A stretch of DNA of 64,000 nucleotides. Origin: Patagioenas fasciata. Its lineage: Eukaryota; Chordata; Aves; Columbiformes; Columbidae. Below the pieces are notes generated by a model. The model had not been told where the DNA came from and ran no database searches. It worked only from the letters and a program-made list of their open reading frames with translations. Below are positions 54,031 to 64,000 of this stretch, piece by piece. The stretch covers positions 40,931,501 through 40,995,500 of the forward strand of contig NC_092526.1 of the NCBI RefSeq assembly GCF_037038585.1. Direction: 5' to 3'. Numbering within the stretch: the stretch's first letter is position 1; each line of letters starts with the position of its first letter. Both the position numbers and the translations under genes were made by a program.

Positions 54031-54547
54031 ATCAACACAGACGATTAACACAGAAAGGTGACACACAGATAACTTTACCAGAACAACAGTAAAGACGGAT
54101 CAAATCACCAGTTTCAACGGCAAATACAGATCAAATTGCTAAAACTGTAGACCAGGTCCTGAACAGCATAGATAACCAGATCAGGTGAGCGCAAATAACC
54201 AGACCAAACCAGGTGCCGAGCCCGCGGCTTAAATAACCAGAACCAGATGCCGAACCTGCAGAGGTTTCCCTCTGTCTAACGGACGGCTGCCTAGGCAATA
54301 CCTCGGGAGCTCCCTGCCCAACCGAGCGTGGCTTTCGCCGCGTCTGACCGGCAGGCTACCAGAACCAGAACCAGACCAAATGGGTACCCAATAATCCAGG
54401 TAAAACAACAGATAAAGCACCTTCTTACCAATCAGAGGTCCGTCGTGAGCAGCGGAGAGCCGGTCGCGTCCGATGCACTCCCCAAGAATACCTCGGTGCT
54501 AGCCGGAGCAGGATCGAGACGCGATCCATCTCAGCAATGCTTGCGAA
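54031..54547 (-). other. Proviral 5' leader
   Basis: About 520 bases between PBS and gag, where the packaging signal and splice donor are expected. I could not place either with confidence. Confidence 0.55.
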
Positions 54548-54565
54548 GTCCCATCTGGGGTGCCA
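54548..54565 (-). other. Primer binding site, probably tRNA-Arg(CCU)
   Basis: TGGCACCCCAGATGGGAC starts three bases after the 5' LTR. From memory of vertebrate tRNAs, it is complementary to the 3' 18 bases of tRNA-Arg(CCU), ending GGGGTG-CCA. The position and TGG start are seen; the tRNA identity is recalled knowledge. Confidence 0.75.
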
Positions 54566-54568
54566 AAA

Positions 54569-55074
54569 TATTAGCAATCAGGACACATAACCACGGACGT
54601 AGTTATATGCGGTGCTTTATTTCAGCGCTGGGAAACCAGGGCTTCGCACCCAAAGCTGGTTTCGAACAGCTGATTCAGACCATACCTTATTATACAAGTT
54701 AGTCACATACATATTCATTACACCCCTGACAACCATTAGCATATCCCACACCTATTCTAACACAAACTTTCTATCTAAAAGATGCTATAATTATCAGTTA
54801 TTTTCCACGGTACCAACTTTAAAAGAATATATTGTAAATCTATGTCCACCTTAAGAATAAGGCTCGATTACAGTTACCTGCCTTATAAGAATATACCATA
54901 AATCTATGTCAGCTTTAAGAACAGAGTTTGGTTACTGATTACAAGAGTTCTCTGGCTACAGAGCTGGTTGCTATCCTAATATTAAGTCAACTGTAACAGA
55001 TCCAGCGATATTCAGGGAAGACCCATTTTGTCCTGTTCCATGAAAAAAACATCTTGTAAGGTTGATTACTATCA
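54569..55074 (-). repeat. 5' LTR of the provirus
   Basis: 506 bp, differing from the 3' LTR at 10 sites (nine transitions, one G/C change). One change alters the terminal CA to TA at its gag-proximal end. AATAAA corresponds to plus-strand TTTATT at 54616-54621. Confidence 0.93.
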
Positions 55075-56089
55075 TCTTGACTCTTACTTTCCTGCATAAG
55101 AAAATAAAAGCCTTTCTCCCCCCAGCTGCCGGGCATGAGAGGCCATCTTCTTAGTGCTTGACCAGCAGATACTCACTGAGCCCAGAGGGACCAGAGAAGC
55201 CCTGACAAGTGGTCATGCTCGATGCTGCAAAGGAAGGCAAAACAATCCTGGGGACCAGTGCCAATCTGCCTGGTGAAAAATTCCTTCCCAACCTCAGGGA
55301 TGGTGACTGGATATTCCCTAGGCGAGGCTTGGCTCCTCATCCCACAAGCTACTCACACCTCCGAGGAGATTCCCAAGCCTTATTCTTCCTTGACCTGGAG
55401 CCATTTCAGGAGCTTCTGAGAGTGCCCAGATTCCTGTGACCTGATCGACCTCAGGGACAAGAGTCCTTTCTGTGTCTGTCAGGACCCCAACGAATGATCC
55501 AGGTCACTGGGACCACTTGCAACATCTCTGTATCCTATATCTTATGCCTGCTGCTGTGGGCTCTGCAGTGGATGAAGACAGCGAGCTCTGCAGTGCTCCT
55601 CAAGAAGTCATTTCCTTGGTCTTGCCTCTGCTGTCCAGCTGAAAAGGGTTTCCACCCATGAGATGAGCCTTGCGGCAGAGAAGCTGCAGCAGCCTGGTCC
55701 AGCTGCTTCCCTTGGTCCCTTTAGCCCTGTCAAGTGATGCCACTGCCTCCTCCAGGACTTCCTCTGGGATGTCTTGGGGCTGGTCTTGGCCAGTTCTGGC
55801 TGTGGGCATGGGAGGACGCTGCTGTTTCTCCTGCCCTGTAGCATTGTGATGCCTACATTGCCAGGTGGTGGCCCTGTGAGATGGGGGTGACCCCTGGATG
55901 CAACCCTGCCCACCTCTGCCTCCCCCCCACCCCTCTCCCCAGCACCCTTTGGAGGAGCCCTTGTGCTGCTGTCCCTGAGGGTCTCTGTGCCCACGAGGCC
56001 CAGGGGGCTGTCTCTGCCCTTAGCGGCCAGGCACTGAGCACAGCTACTGGGTATCCCTGGTGCCTCCTTTGCCATTTGCATTGTTTGTA
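55075..56089 (-). repeat. Unclassified GC-rich dispersed repeat (copy C, host of the provirus)
   Basis: The 55600-56085 part matches 18650-18985 in reverse complement. The 55087-55440 part contains an AAAATTCCTTCCCAACC stretch found in other amniote repeats. The open frame 55608-56081 (minus) shares KGRDSPLGLVGTETL with copy A but is not conserved like a protein. Confidence 0.65.
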
Positions 56090-56265
56090 GGTTGCTGAAA
56101 GTGTGTTGTTTTAGTTGAGTTGTCTCAGGTTGGTTCTTTAAGGTTTGTGGTTCAGGCTGTTTTGGTTTGGGTTTGCTGAGGTTTTTTGGTTTTGGTTGGT
56201 TTAGGTTGTTTGAGGCTGGTTGAGACTGATTGGTTTCTCGAGGTGCATTGTTTGGAGTTTATTTT
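56090..56265 (-). repeat. Degenerate AACC-rich repeat (copy C)
   Basis: GGTTTAGG/GGTTGGTT-like units, the reverse complement of the 18005-18640 family, on the right edge of the repeat that holds the provirus. Confidence 0.7.
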
Positions 56266-56509
56266 TTTCAGTTGCTTTTTAATGCTTTTTAAATGCTTCT
56301 CAGATTCTTTGTGCATTGTTCTACAAAACTGAAATAATATTCCAAAAGATACCAATACAACTATTCTAAGTACCCAAAGATTTTGAAGGTACTGATGTTA
56401 TTTGAATGAAGCATCACAGGAGAAGGTAACAAAGCTGCCATTCTGTATTTCCTCCATTAAATTGTCTCAGATCAAGAAGTATAATTATTAATTGTCTTCA
56501 CTAGTTGGT

Positions 56510-56792
56510 GCCCGATGTACAGATTAAACTCAAGGTCAGTTTTCTAATAACAGATTTCCCAGGGCAAACACTGCTTATCACTGTAGAGCACAGCAAGCTG
56601 AGAACTCCAACACCCATCTTTGACAGGTATAGCGAAACAGAAGTATAGTTCAGATAAAATTAACTCATATAAAGAACAGATTAATCAATATAGTGACCTG
56701 CAACTGTCAAGAGATATAAATTCCATAATATGCTCTACTGTAGCTGTTTTTATCTCCAATTGTTCTTATACCAGGTTGGGTACCAAAAAGTA
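56510..56792 (-). mobile_element. ERVL-type internal 5' fragment (unit 2)
   Basis: Similar to 57140-57420 along its length; both contain CTCAAGGTCAGT.TTCTAATAAC and lie directly after an LTR on the minus strand. It is a proviral leader/gag-start fragment. 56266-56509 shows nothing recognisable. Confidence 0.55.
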
Positions 56793-57130
56793 CTGTTGTC
56801 ATTTAATACCAGCTGGCAATTAGGGCCACACAATCGCTCACTCACTCCAAGTGGAATGGAGGAGAGAATCAGAAGGGAAAAAACCTCATGGACTGAAAAA
56901 ACAACAGTTTATTAGAACAGTAAATGAAGAGAAAAATGATGATGATGACAACAATAATAGAATACACAAAACTAGTGATACACAATTAAGTCACTTACTG
57001 CCTGTGACACCAATAGCCTGTTTGTTTCCAAGCAGCAGTATTTGCCCCCTGGGCAACTCCACTTTTTATACAGCTTGGGTCAGCTGTCCTGGCTTTGATC
57101 CCTCCCTAATTCTTGTACAGCAATAGCTTC
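56793..57130 (-). mobile_element. ERVL-type LTR (truncated, unit 2)
   Basis: Aligns with 57421-57800 of the neighbouring LTR. It begins TGTTGTCATTTAAT on the plus strand (an LTR 3' end on the minus strand) and includes TTTTTATACAGCTTGGGTCAGCTGTCC. The 5' third of the LTR is missing. Confidence 0.65.
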
Positions 57131-57139
57131 AGTACAAAG

Positions 57140-57420
57140 CTCAGATACCAGATCAAGCTCAAGGTCAGTGTTCTAATAACAATTTCCCAGGCAAAACACC
57201 ACTAATCATTTCAGAGCAGAGCAAACTGCAAAAGTCAACACCAATCTTTAACATATATCGCAAAAACAGGAGCAGAGTTCAGATCAAATAAACTAATATC
57301 AACAACCAATGGATCACTATTGTGACCCACAACTATTAACAGATATGTCCCTTAATACACTCGAGTCGATCTGTTATTATCTGAAATTCTTCTTGCACCA
57401 TGTTGTGCACCAGAAAGAAC
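57140..57420 (-). mobile_element. ERVL-type internal 5' fragment (unit 1)
   Basis: Follows the LTR at 57421-57923 on the minus strand. A TGGTGCACAACATGGTGC stretch just after the LTR is a PBS candidate. It is followed by a MVQEEFQIITDRLECIKG-like frame. Confidence 0.55.
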
Positions 57421-57923
57421 TGTTGCGGTTTAATCCCAGGTACTAACTGGGACCACACTTCTCTACTCACTCCACCTCCCCAAGTGGGTGGCAGAGAGAA
57501 TTGCAAATGGAAAAACCTCGTAGATTGAGATAAGAACATTTTATCAGAACAGCAAATGAAGAGAAAATAATAATAATAATAATAATAATAGCAATGGAAT
57601 ATGCAAAACAAGTGATTCACAATGCTTAGTACGTGCAACACCAATAGTCCATCCATGACCAAGCAACAGTATTTGCCTCTTGAGGAACTCTGATTTATAC
57701 ATGTAGCATGACATCATACGGTAAGGAATACCCTTTGGCCAGCTTGGGTCAGCTACCCTGGCTTTGCTCCCTCCCAGATTCTTCTGCATCTGGGAAGACA
57801 AAAAGTCTTTGACTAATCAGTAACAACCAAAACATCAGTGTATTATCAACATTCTTCTCCTACCAAATCCAAAACACAGCTACTAGAAAGAAAGTGAACT
57901 CTGTCTCAGCTAAAACCAGGACA
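57421..57923 (-). mobile_element. ERVL-type LTR (complete, unit 1)
   Basis: 503 bp. On the minus strand it runs from TGTCCTGGTTTTAGCTGAGACAG-like sequence to GGGATTAAACCGCAACA, the outline of a common bird ERVL-type LTR. An (ATA)n microsatellite lies at about 57565-57590. No matching TSD is seen. Confidence 0.75.
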
Positions 57924-59215
57924 GTATCCACAAGTAAACAAGGTCTCTGCTATCCCAGGGGAGGCCATGGGGACACAGCAAGATCATGAAAAAGAGATCT
58001 GAGGATGATTAACATCTTCTTCAGCAAAAGCCCATGGATGGTTCAATGTGGGCACTGGAGAACACCCCGAGTCATGAGAAATGCTCTGAGCCCTTTCCAC
58101 AGTGTCAGACCCCTGGGAAAGAGCTCAGTGTCAGTGTGACCCATCCAGTTGCATCTGCATCCCTCACTGACCAGCACAGCCAGTGTGGAGTTACCCCATG
58201 GTCCTGCAGCCAATTTTCTCTGCAGAGCATCACTGCCAGGTTGGGGCCCTGTGGGGAGCACAGGTGAAGGATCAGGAACACCAGACCAGAGAAGGGATGG
58301 GGGGAGATCAGAAAGGAGCTGACCTGGGCTGGAAGTTGCCTTGGAGAGAAAAACGCTGGTGTTCAGCTGCCCCAAGATAATACCCAGAGTTTAGGGTGCA
58401 GAGCCAGAAGTCTTTGCCGTCCTGGTGCTTCACGAGGCCTGGGAAGTGGCTGCAGAAGGACTGGTGTCCCCTACTTTCCAACTCTTAGTGCCATTGTCCC
58501 TCCTGAAGGGTGGCATGGAAAGAAAGTATGGGACACTGTGTCTTCACTGAAGAAAGTATTCACTCAGAAGCCACACCATTTTGCTCTGGTACTTCAGTCC
58601 TGGTGCCCAGCACATGTCCTTAAGACAACCTTCTTCACCCCTCTTGTCACCTTAACTCCAAAAGTCACCACTAGACAAGGCTTCTCAGTTATGCTGTGAT
58701 AGAGACCTGAGTTTCAGCTGTGACCACAGGAAGGACAAGGCCTCTCCTGGCTCCTCTGTAGGGCTGGCAGCCTCTGAGATCCCCACCAGAAGAGGCAGCA
58801 TACAAAGGAGAACTTAGGAAACAACAGACAATCCTCATGCTCAATTGGAGGCCCTCAAGAAGAGTCGCTCAGTCCTAATATCCAGTCCTGCTTGTTGCTG
58901 CATGAACACCCAGGAGAAACTGCTCCAGGACCCTCATTCCAGACCCCATCTCCTCCAGCCCAGGTAGGCAGTGCTCTTCCTATTATCACTGCAGTGGTTC
59001 CAGGCACCCAAGAGACACCTGGTGGGGAAGATGTTGGGTAGGGATTGCCAACCCAGTGCTCCCAGCATCTCCTCTCCAGCCAGAACATCTTTCCCTGGTC
59101 AGAAGAGGACCCGCTGCTGCTCAGGGAATCAGGGGGTCTCTTGGGGCTGGAGCCACTGACAGTGCATGCTGGCAACTCCCAGACTAACAGCCAAGCTTTG
59201 GTGTTCTCCATCACT
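57924..59215. other. Intergenic, nothing recognised
   Basis: No gene or clear element recognised in 1.3 kb. Confidence 0.5.
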
Positions 59216-59990
59216 CCTCATGGTGTTTTCTGCTGGTCTTTGTGCTGTTGGTCACAATCCTCTGAGCCTGTCTGTTCTGTGAGTTCTGAGTACACCGCAT
59301 TTTCCACTTGTGTACCCTATACTTCATCAGCATGTCCAGCAGGATGTTAGAGAAGACAGTCTGACAGCTCCCCATATCCTGCTCCTTGCCCTTCTTTGAG
59401 ACAGGATTGACATTTACCTTTTTCCACTCCTCAGGAACCTCTCCCAGTAACAATGACCTTTAAAAGCTAATTAAGCGCGGCCTCGCAGTGACATCGGCCA
59501 GCTCCCTTGGCACTCGTGGATGCATCCCCTCAGTTCCCATAGACTTAAGTATGTCTGATTTATTTAAATGTTCCCTAACTTGAGACTCCTTCACCAAGGG
59601 TAAGACTTCCTTGCTCCAGATTTCCTTCTGCTCTTGGGGCCCTGAGATTCTCAAATGTCTGTCCTATCAGTAATGACTGAGATGAGGAAAAACATTGACT
59701 ATCTCAGGCTTTTCCATATCCTGGGCCATATACCATGTCCTTAGTCTTCTTTTTGCACCTTATATACTTGTAGAAAGCTTTTTTGTTGTCCTTCAGGTCA
59801 CAATGCAGATTGAGCTTGAGCTGGGCTTTGACTTCCCTAACCCCAACTCTGCACACTTGGGAAGTTATCACTGATGTCCTCCAGAAGCCTTTTGGATGGG
59901 TTGTACCGTACTATGTTGCCCTTCAGGGAGCTAATAAAGTGATCCAGTTCCAAGACCAGGAGGCCCCGGGTGTGAGTACATGAGGCTTCT
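59216..59990 (-). mobile_element. CR1 LINE remnant, minus strand
   Basis: Minus-strand order matches CR1 ORF2: a KDNKKAFYKY-like RT start (59780-59740), LKSMGTEGMHPRVPRELADV (59560-59480), then GEVPEEWKKVNVNPVSKKGK (59450-59380). It has stops and frameshifts. Confidence 0.8.
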
Positions 59991-60417
59991 TCCAGTGGCC
60001 TGATGAAGTTCTCATCTACTTCTTCCTGAACAAGTAGTCAACAACAGACATGCACTAAAAGGTCACCCATGTTGGTCTGCTTGGCTAATCCTGACCCACA
60101 AGCTCTCAACAGACTTGTCATCTATTCCAAGGCAAAGCTTCAGACTTTCCCACTGCAATTTCGTTTACCTAGTGACTCCTCTGTTTATTTCTATTCTGTC
60201 ACATCCTTTAGTTCCTATTGCTTTGATCTAGTTAGGGGCCACAGGTAAACCATCTACAAACTCACCTTAACCACTGACATAATGGAGCTTCACTCCAAAC
60301 AGACCTCGAGAAACTCTGGGATTTGACCAACAGAAACCTCAAGAAGTTTTCTAAAGAGAATCTTTGTTCTCCTTCTGAGCTTCTGATGCACTACATCAGT
60401 GGGCAGAACCACCCTGT
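59991..60417. other. Intergenic, nothing recognised
   Basis: No gene or clear element seen. Confidence 0.5.
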
Positions 60418-60716
60418 TGTACTGGTTTTGGCCAGAGTATAATTAATATTCATCATAGCAACCCATATGGTGCTGTGGTTTGGATTTGTGCACAAAGCAG
60501 TACTGGTAACACATCAATGTTCCAGTTATTGCTGAGCAGTTCTTGTACAGCATCGAGGCCTTGTCTGCTTCCCATGCTGCTCCACAGCAGGTAGGCTGGA
60601 GGTGCATGAGAAGTTGGGAGAGGACACAGCCGAGACAGCTGACCCCAAATGACCAAAGGGATATTCCACACCATATGACATCATGAGTGAGCAAGTGGCT
60701 ATGTGGGACTTACCTG
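60418..60716 (+). mobile_element. ERVL-type LTR, 5' part
   Basis: Begins TGTACTGGTTTTGGCC and carries TTATTGCTGAGCAG, AGGCTGGAGGTGCATGAGAA and GGATATTCCACACCATATGA segments that match, in opposite orientation, the LTR at 57421-57923. The 3' half is missing. Confidence 0.7.
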
Positions 60717-60894
60717 TATACAGGGCTTAAGCAATAACACTCACACATCAAGGTAGGCTCAGGCATGACTGTTTGAGGAGCAGTCTCAGCAAGAAGAGTT
60801 TGGACATTACGAGTAATGCCATAGCAGCCAGTGGTGCTAAATAGGAATATGGTCATGAGCATACTGGTCTGCGTGGCCAACCAGACACAGGCCA

Positions 60895-61080
60895 TTATTG
60901 TCCATCTTGACTCAGCACTGGTGTGGTCACATCTGGAGTGGTGTGTCCCAGTGTGAGGCTCCCTGTTCTGGAGAAATGTGGAGTAGCAGTCATGTGACCA
61001 GAGAAAGTCTGCCAAGATAGGGATGGGGTCATGTTGTGGAGAGGCCGAGAGACCCAGTCTTCTCTAGCCTGCCGAAGTGT
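60895..61080 (+). mobile_element. CR1 remnant
   Basis: Degenerate match to the [14 protein letters not shown] region of CR1 ORF2 (a CTCAGCACTGGTGTGGTCACA-like segment). Low similarity. Confidence 0.4.
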
Positions 61081-61089
61081 GGAGGCCAA

Positions 61090-61900
61090 GGGAACATGCT
61101 GGTTTAACTGAAACTGAGTTAATTTTCTTCATGTAGCTAGAATCTTTTCTCCTTCATAACTATAATAGTAATTTTTTTTTTTTTTTTTAGATTTACTCTG
61201 AGAATCTTGAGATAACACTGCTTATTCCCTGGGATGAAACAATTATTTTCTTCCAGTAGCTTTTCAGTGTTTGGTATTTCTCATGAAAGGAAAGTCAGAA
61301 CTCACTGATACCTTGCCTGTTATCAGGGAAAGCAAAGACTTCTTCGACTGTCCAGCTGTAGGTGCAAATTGGTGGAAGGAGGTACAGACAGGACAGCTCC
61401 TATATTGACATCCAGGCTGATCAGCGAAATATTCCCTACCATTAGCGTCATGCTTGGTATAAACCTGGAGCCAGCTTTTCCAGCTAGTCAGTTCTGTTAG
61501 TTCAGGTTTTTTGGCTACTTTAGTTATTTCTGTTTGGAAGTTCTGTTCCACTGTGAGTTTGGGGTTAGTTTGGCCTTTTGCCATTCCTCTGGTTCGCAGT
61601 CAGCCCTTGGGTCTTTCTGCACTTTACCTTTTCTGCTCTCTCTCTCACTGGGATTGGCTGTTTGAGACCAGGATGGTCCCTGCTCCAGGACTGTTCAGCA
61701 CAACTGGAGTTTCATGAGGGATTGCACTGAATATAATTTATTTTTTTTTACACATCTGTATTTTTAGTAGTATATTATTAAATATAGTCTTGTCTTATTA
61801 TAGTCCTATAGTTGTCTTATTACACTGTTTTTATCCTCAACCAATAGGTTTCTCCCTTTCCCTTCTGTTCTCAACACACTGGGTGTCTGCAGCCTGCAGC
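61090..61900 (+). mobile_element. Probable diverged ERVL-type LTR
   Basis: Starts with GCTGGTTTAACTGAAACTGAGTTAATTTTCTTCAT-like sequence (LTR 5' end) and ends with a TATTAAATATAG...TTTATCCTCAACC stretch like the R/U5 of these LTRs. The middle is not recognised. A T17 run lies at 61172-61188. Confidence 0.45.
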
Positions 61901-62397
61901 CTGCAAGGAAACAGCCACAGGCCTGAAACAGTGTACAATGACCGGTAGTGAAGACGGCCAAGGGTGCTGGTAAGGCTGGATGTCCCTGAAAGTCCCAAAG
62001 TCTTTGTCCCCTTAGCTATAGCTCATGTGCCTCCAACTGAGGCCTAAAAGGAGACACATCATCATCATGGGCATGGACCCTCATTGCCTCCTTACACCCA
62101 TCTCCCCAGGAGGCCAGGAGGTCACACCATCGTCCTTCAGTGGCATCGCACTCCCCACATCCCCAGGAAGAGCCCAGAAACACATGGTGTTGTCAGTTCA
62201 TTTATTTCACTTAAATACAATGACATATTCCCATTTCCTCTAAGTCACTGGTTCACACAAGATGGGTGGATAATTAAGTGGGAAGGGATGAACAGTGACA
62301 TTTCTTGGAAGACATTAACAGTGCAAGTGGGAAAAGGAGAAAAAATTTAAAGAAGGAAAGACAAACCTGGCCTGCCATGACATACAGCAGGAGCCCT
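61901..62397. other. Intergenic, nothing recognised
   Basis: No gene or clear element seen downstream of the OR pseudogene. Confidence 0.5.
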
Positions 62398-63328
62398 TTG
62401 CAGAGGGGAGCAGTCTGTGGTTGCTGAAAACATCCAGTCATGAAATTCCTCAGACCATCCCTGAGCTCCCTGTTCCTCATGCTGTAGATGAGGGGTTCAA
62501 TGTTGGAGGTACCACTGAGTACACAACAGACACCCCCAGATTCAGGGATGGGAAAGAAATAGAGGTGGGCAAATGTGCAAGTACTGGTAAACAAGAAGAC
62601 CACGGTCAGGTGAGGGAGACACGTGGAAAAGGCTTTGTGTCATCCCTGCTCAGAGGGGGCACGGCCCTAAAGATCTGCACATAGGACACCACAATGAAAA
62701 CAAAACAGCCAAATATTACTAAGAGGCTAACCAGAATAACCCAGACTTCCCTGAGGTAGGAGTGTGAGCAGGAGAGCTTGAGGATTTGAGGGATTTCACA
62801 GAAGAACTGGTCCACAGCATTGCCCTTGCAGAGTGGTTGTGAAAATGTATTGGCCGTGTGCAGCAGAGCATTGAGAAACCCACTGGCCCAGGCAGCTGCT
62901 GCCATGTGGACACAAGCTCTGCTGCCCAGGAGGGTCTCGTAGTGCAGGGGTTTGAAGATGGCAACATTGCGATCATAAGACATGATGGTGAGAAGACAAT
63001 ACTCTGCTGTGGTGAAGCAGGGGAAAAAAAAGATCTGTGGCACACATCCTGTGTAGGAAATGGCCCTGGTGTCCAGGAGGAAATTGGCCATGGATTTGGG
63101 GACAATGGTGGAGATACAGCCCAGGTCAAGGAGGGAGAGATTGAGCAGGAAGAAGTATATGGGGGTGTGGAGGTGCTGGTCACAGACTATGGTGGTGGTG
63201 ATGAGGCCGTTGCCCAGCAGGGCAGCCAGGTAGATGCCCAGGAAGAGCCAGAAGTGCAAAAGTTGCAGCTCCCGTGTGTCTGCGAATGCCAAGAGGAGGA
63301 ACTGGGTGATGGAGCTGCTGTTGGACAT
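62398..63328 (-). pseudogene. Olfactory receptor, family 14-like (frameshifted)
   Basis: Starts as a normal OR (MSNSSS, GNGLI, LHTPIYFFLLNLS) behind a good splice acceptor (TTTGTTTTTTAACAG, minus strand). A 7-base deletion near 62656-62660, relative to the intact ORs, shifts the frame after TM5, so the first frame stops at 62606. TM6-TM7 (PLIYSMRNREL, about 62490-62460) continue in another frame, which also runs past the usual OR end. The DRY motif reads DRN and the later CKP reads FKP. It is a recently dead gene, closer to the 36796 OR in its middle part. Confidence 0.92.
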
Positions 63329-64000
63329 TTGCTGGCAGTGGGCATGGGGGGTCTGTTAAAAAACAAAGGAAAGAACAACATAAAATTAGAATACAATCCT
63401 CTTACCAAAGTCACTCTATTTTCCACAGAAACCACCCCCCAGCCCTTCAAATAAGATGCATTTTCTTTCTCTGGTCTGTGCTGACTGAGTGTGCTGTGAG
63501 GAGCAGGACCTCTGCCCGTGTGCTGCCAAGCAGCCAGCTTTGCTCTGCTGCAGTGGGGACACAGGACCTGGGTTGTGACAGCTCTGACATTCACAGCGAA
63601 TGTCAAATATTATCCACTGTTAATGAAAAAGTAGAGTATTTACACTCATGGCTCTGAGGAGTGTGGCTTACAGAGGAGAGGCTTAGCAAGTCTTTACAGT
63701 AATTTTTTCAGTGTGCGCTTTTTTTTTTTCCCACCACCACATCTGGTGAGTGGGAGTTCAGGGTTAGAAATTCTCATTTTTATGACTGAAAATTCAATGA
63801 GTCCTGAGACAGGACAGGCCAAAGGGCTCAGCTCTCTGTGGCTTAGTGCAGAATCAGGACAGCAACACCATCCATCAGGCTTTTACTGATCTGCCCTGTG
63901 CTTTCATTTCTGCTGTCGTGAAGATTTGATCACAAAGAAATTACTCTCTGGAAAGACCCAGACAATTGGGCTCATATGGGAGGAGGAGAGTCTTGTTTGA
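63329..64000. other. OR upstream flank, nothing recognised
   Basis: Upstream of the OR pseudogene. No second gene and no clear element. Confidence 0.5.

Larger units (their letters stand above)
46541..55074 (-). mobile_element. Gammaretrovirus-like provirus with two LTRs
   Basis: Read on the minus strand: 5' LTR (55074-54569), PBS, leader, gag, pro-pol, env, PPT, 3' LTR (47046-46541). Gag and pol share one frame separated by a TGA, as in gammaretroviruses. The LTRs are both 506 bp and differ at 10 positions. Coding defects are in-frame stops at 52221-52223, 51411-51413, 49380-49382 and 48092-48094, and a frame change at the pol end near 48950. No target-site duplication is seen (flanks TCAAGA and CCCAGG on the minus strand), so one end may have recombined. 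It cannot encode a complete replicating virus. Confidence 0.93.

Noticed and set aside
55608-56081. 157-codon minus-strand frame shared with 18655-18990
   Set aside because: The two copies share words but differ by frame-disrupting indels and composition; best seen as a repeat.

Overview
This is avian nuclear DNA. It holds CR1 LINEs on both strands (one ends in the CR1-type ATTCTATG octamer), bird ERVL-type LTRs, a gammaretrovirus-like provirus, an alpharetrovirus-like env remnant, and intronless olfactory receptor (OR) genes of the family-14-like type that is expanded in birds. The species cannot be named from the sequence.

Layout. Positions 1-8792 and 19965-29140 are near-identical direct copies. 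The offset between them ends at 20348, so the window holds the right end of one ~20.3 kb tandem unit and then a complete unit (8793-29140). The novel joint is at 8792/8793, with CR1 sequence on both sides. Each copy carries an intact OR on the minus strand, a truncated OR pseudogene and a solo LTR with 6-bp target-site duplications. The complete unit also holds an 11-exon USP36-like deubiquitinase gene (9719-14653, minus) with an intact catalytic domain, a CpG-rich promoter, an orphan CpG island (16880-17505), an AACC-rich degenerate repeat and a broken env. Positions 29141-46000 are mostly CR1, plus a third intact OR (36796-37737, plus) in an inverted copy of the OR duplicon. A near-full-length CR1 (40246-45860) is interrupted by two LTRs; one of these (43769-44826) carries an array of 11 short hairpins.

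Positions 46541-55074 are a two-LTR provirus on the minus strand: LTR, PBS, gag, pro-pol, env, PPT, LTR. Its LTRs are 506 bp each and differ at 10 sites, and its coding regions are broken by stops and a frameshift. It sits inside an unclassified AACC-flanked dispersed repeat. Positions 56500-64000 hold ERVL-type LTR pieces, CR1 remnants and a frameshifted OR pseudogene (62398-63328).

Genes likely to work: three ORs (odorant GPCRs of olfactory neurons) and the USP36-like ubiquitin protease. Nearly everything else is transposon sequence or unrecognised intergenic DNA. The most unusual signals are the LTR hairpin array whose arms change sequence but stay complementary, the compact USP36-like gene whose stop abuts a consensus splice donor, and a duplicated gag start that makes a tiny upstream ORF.
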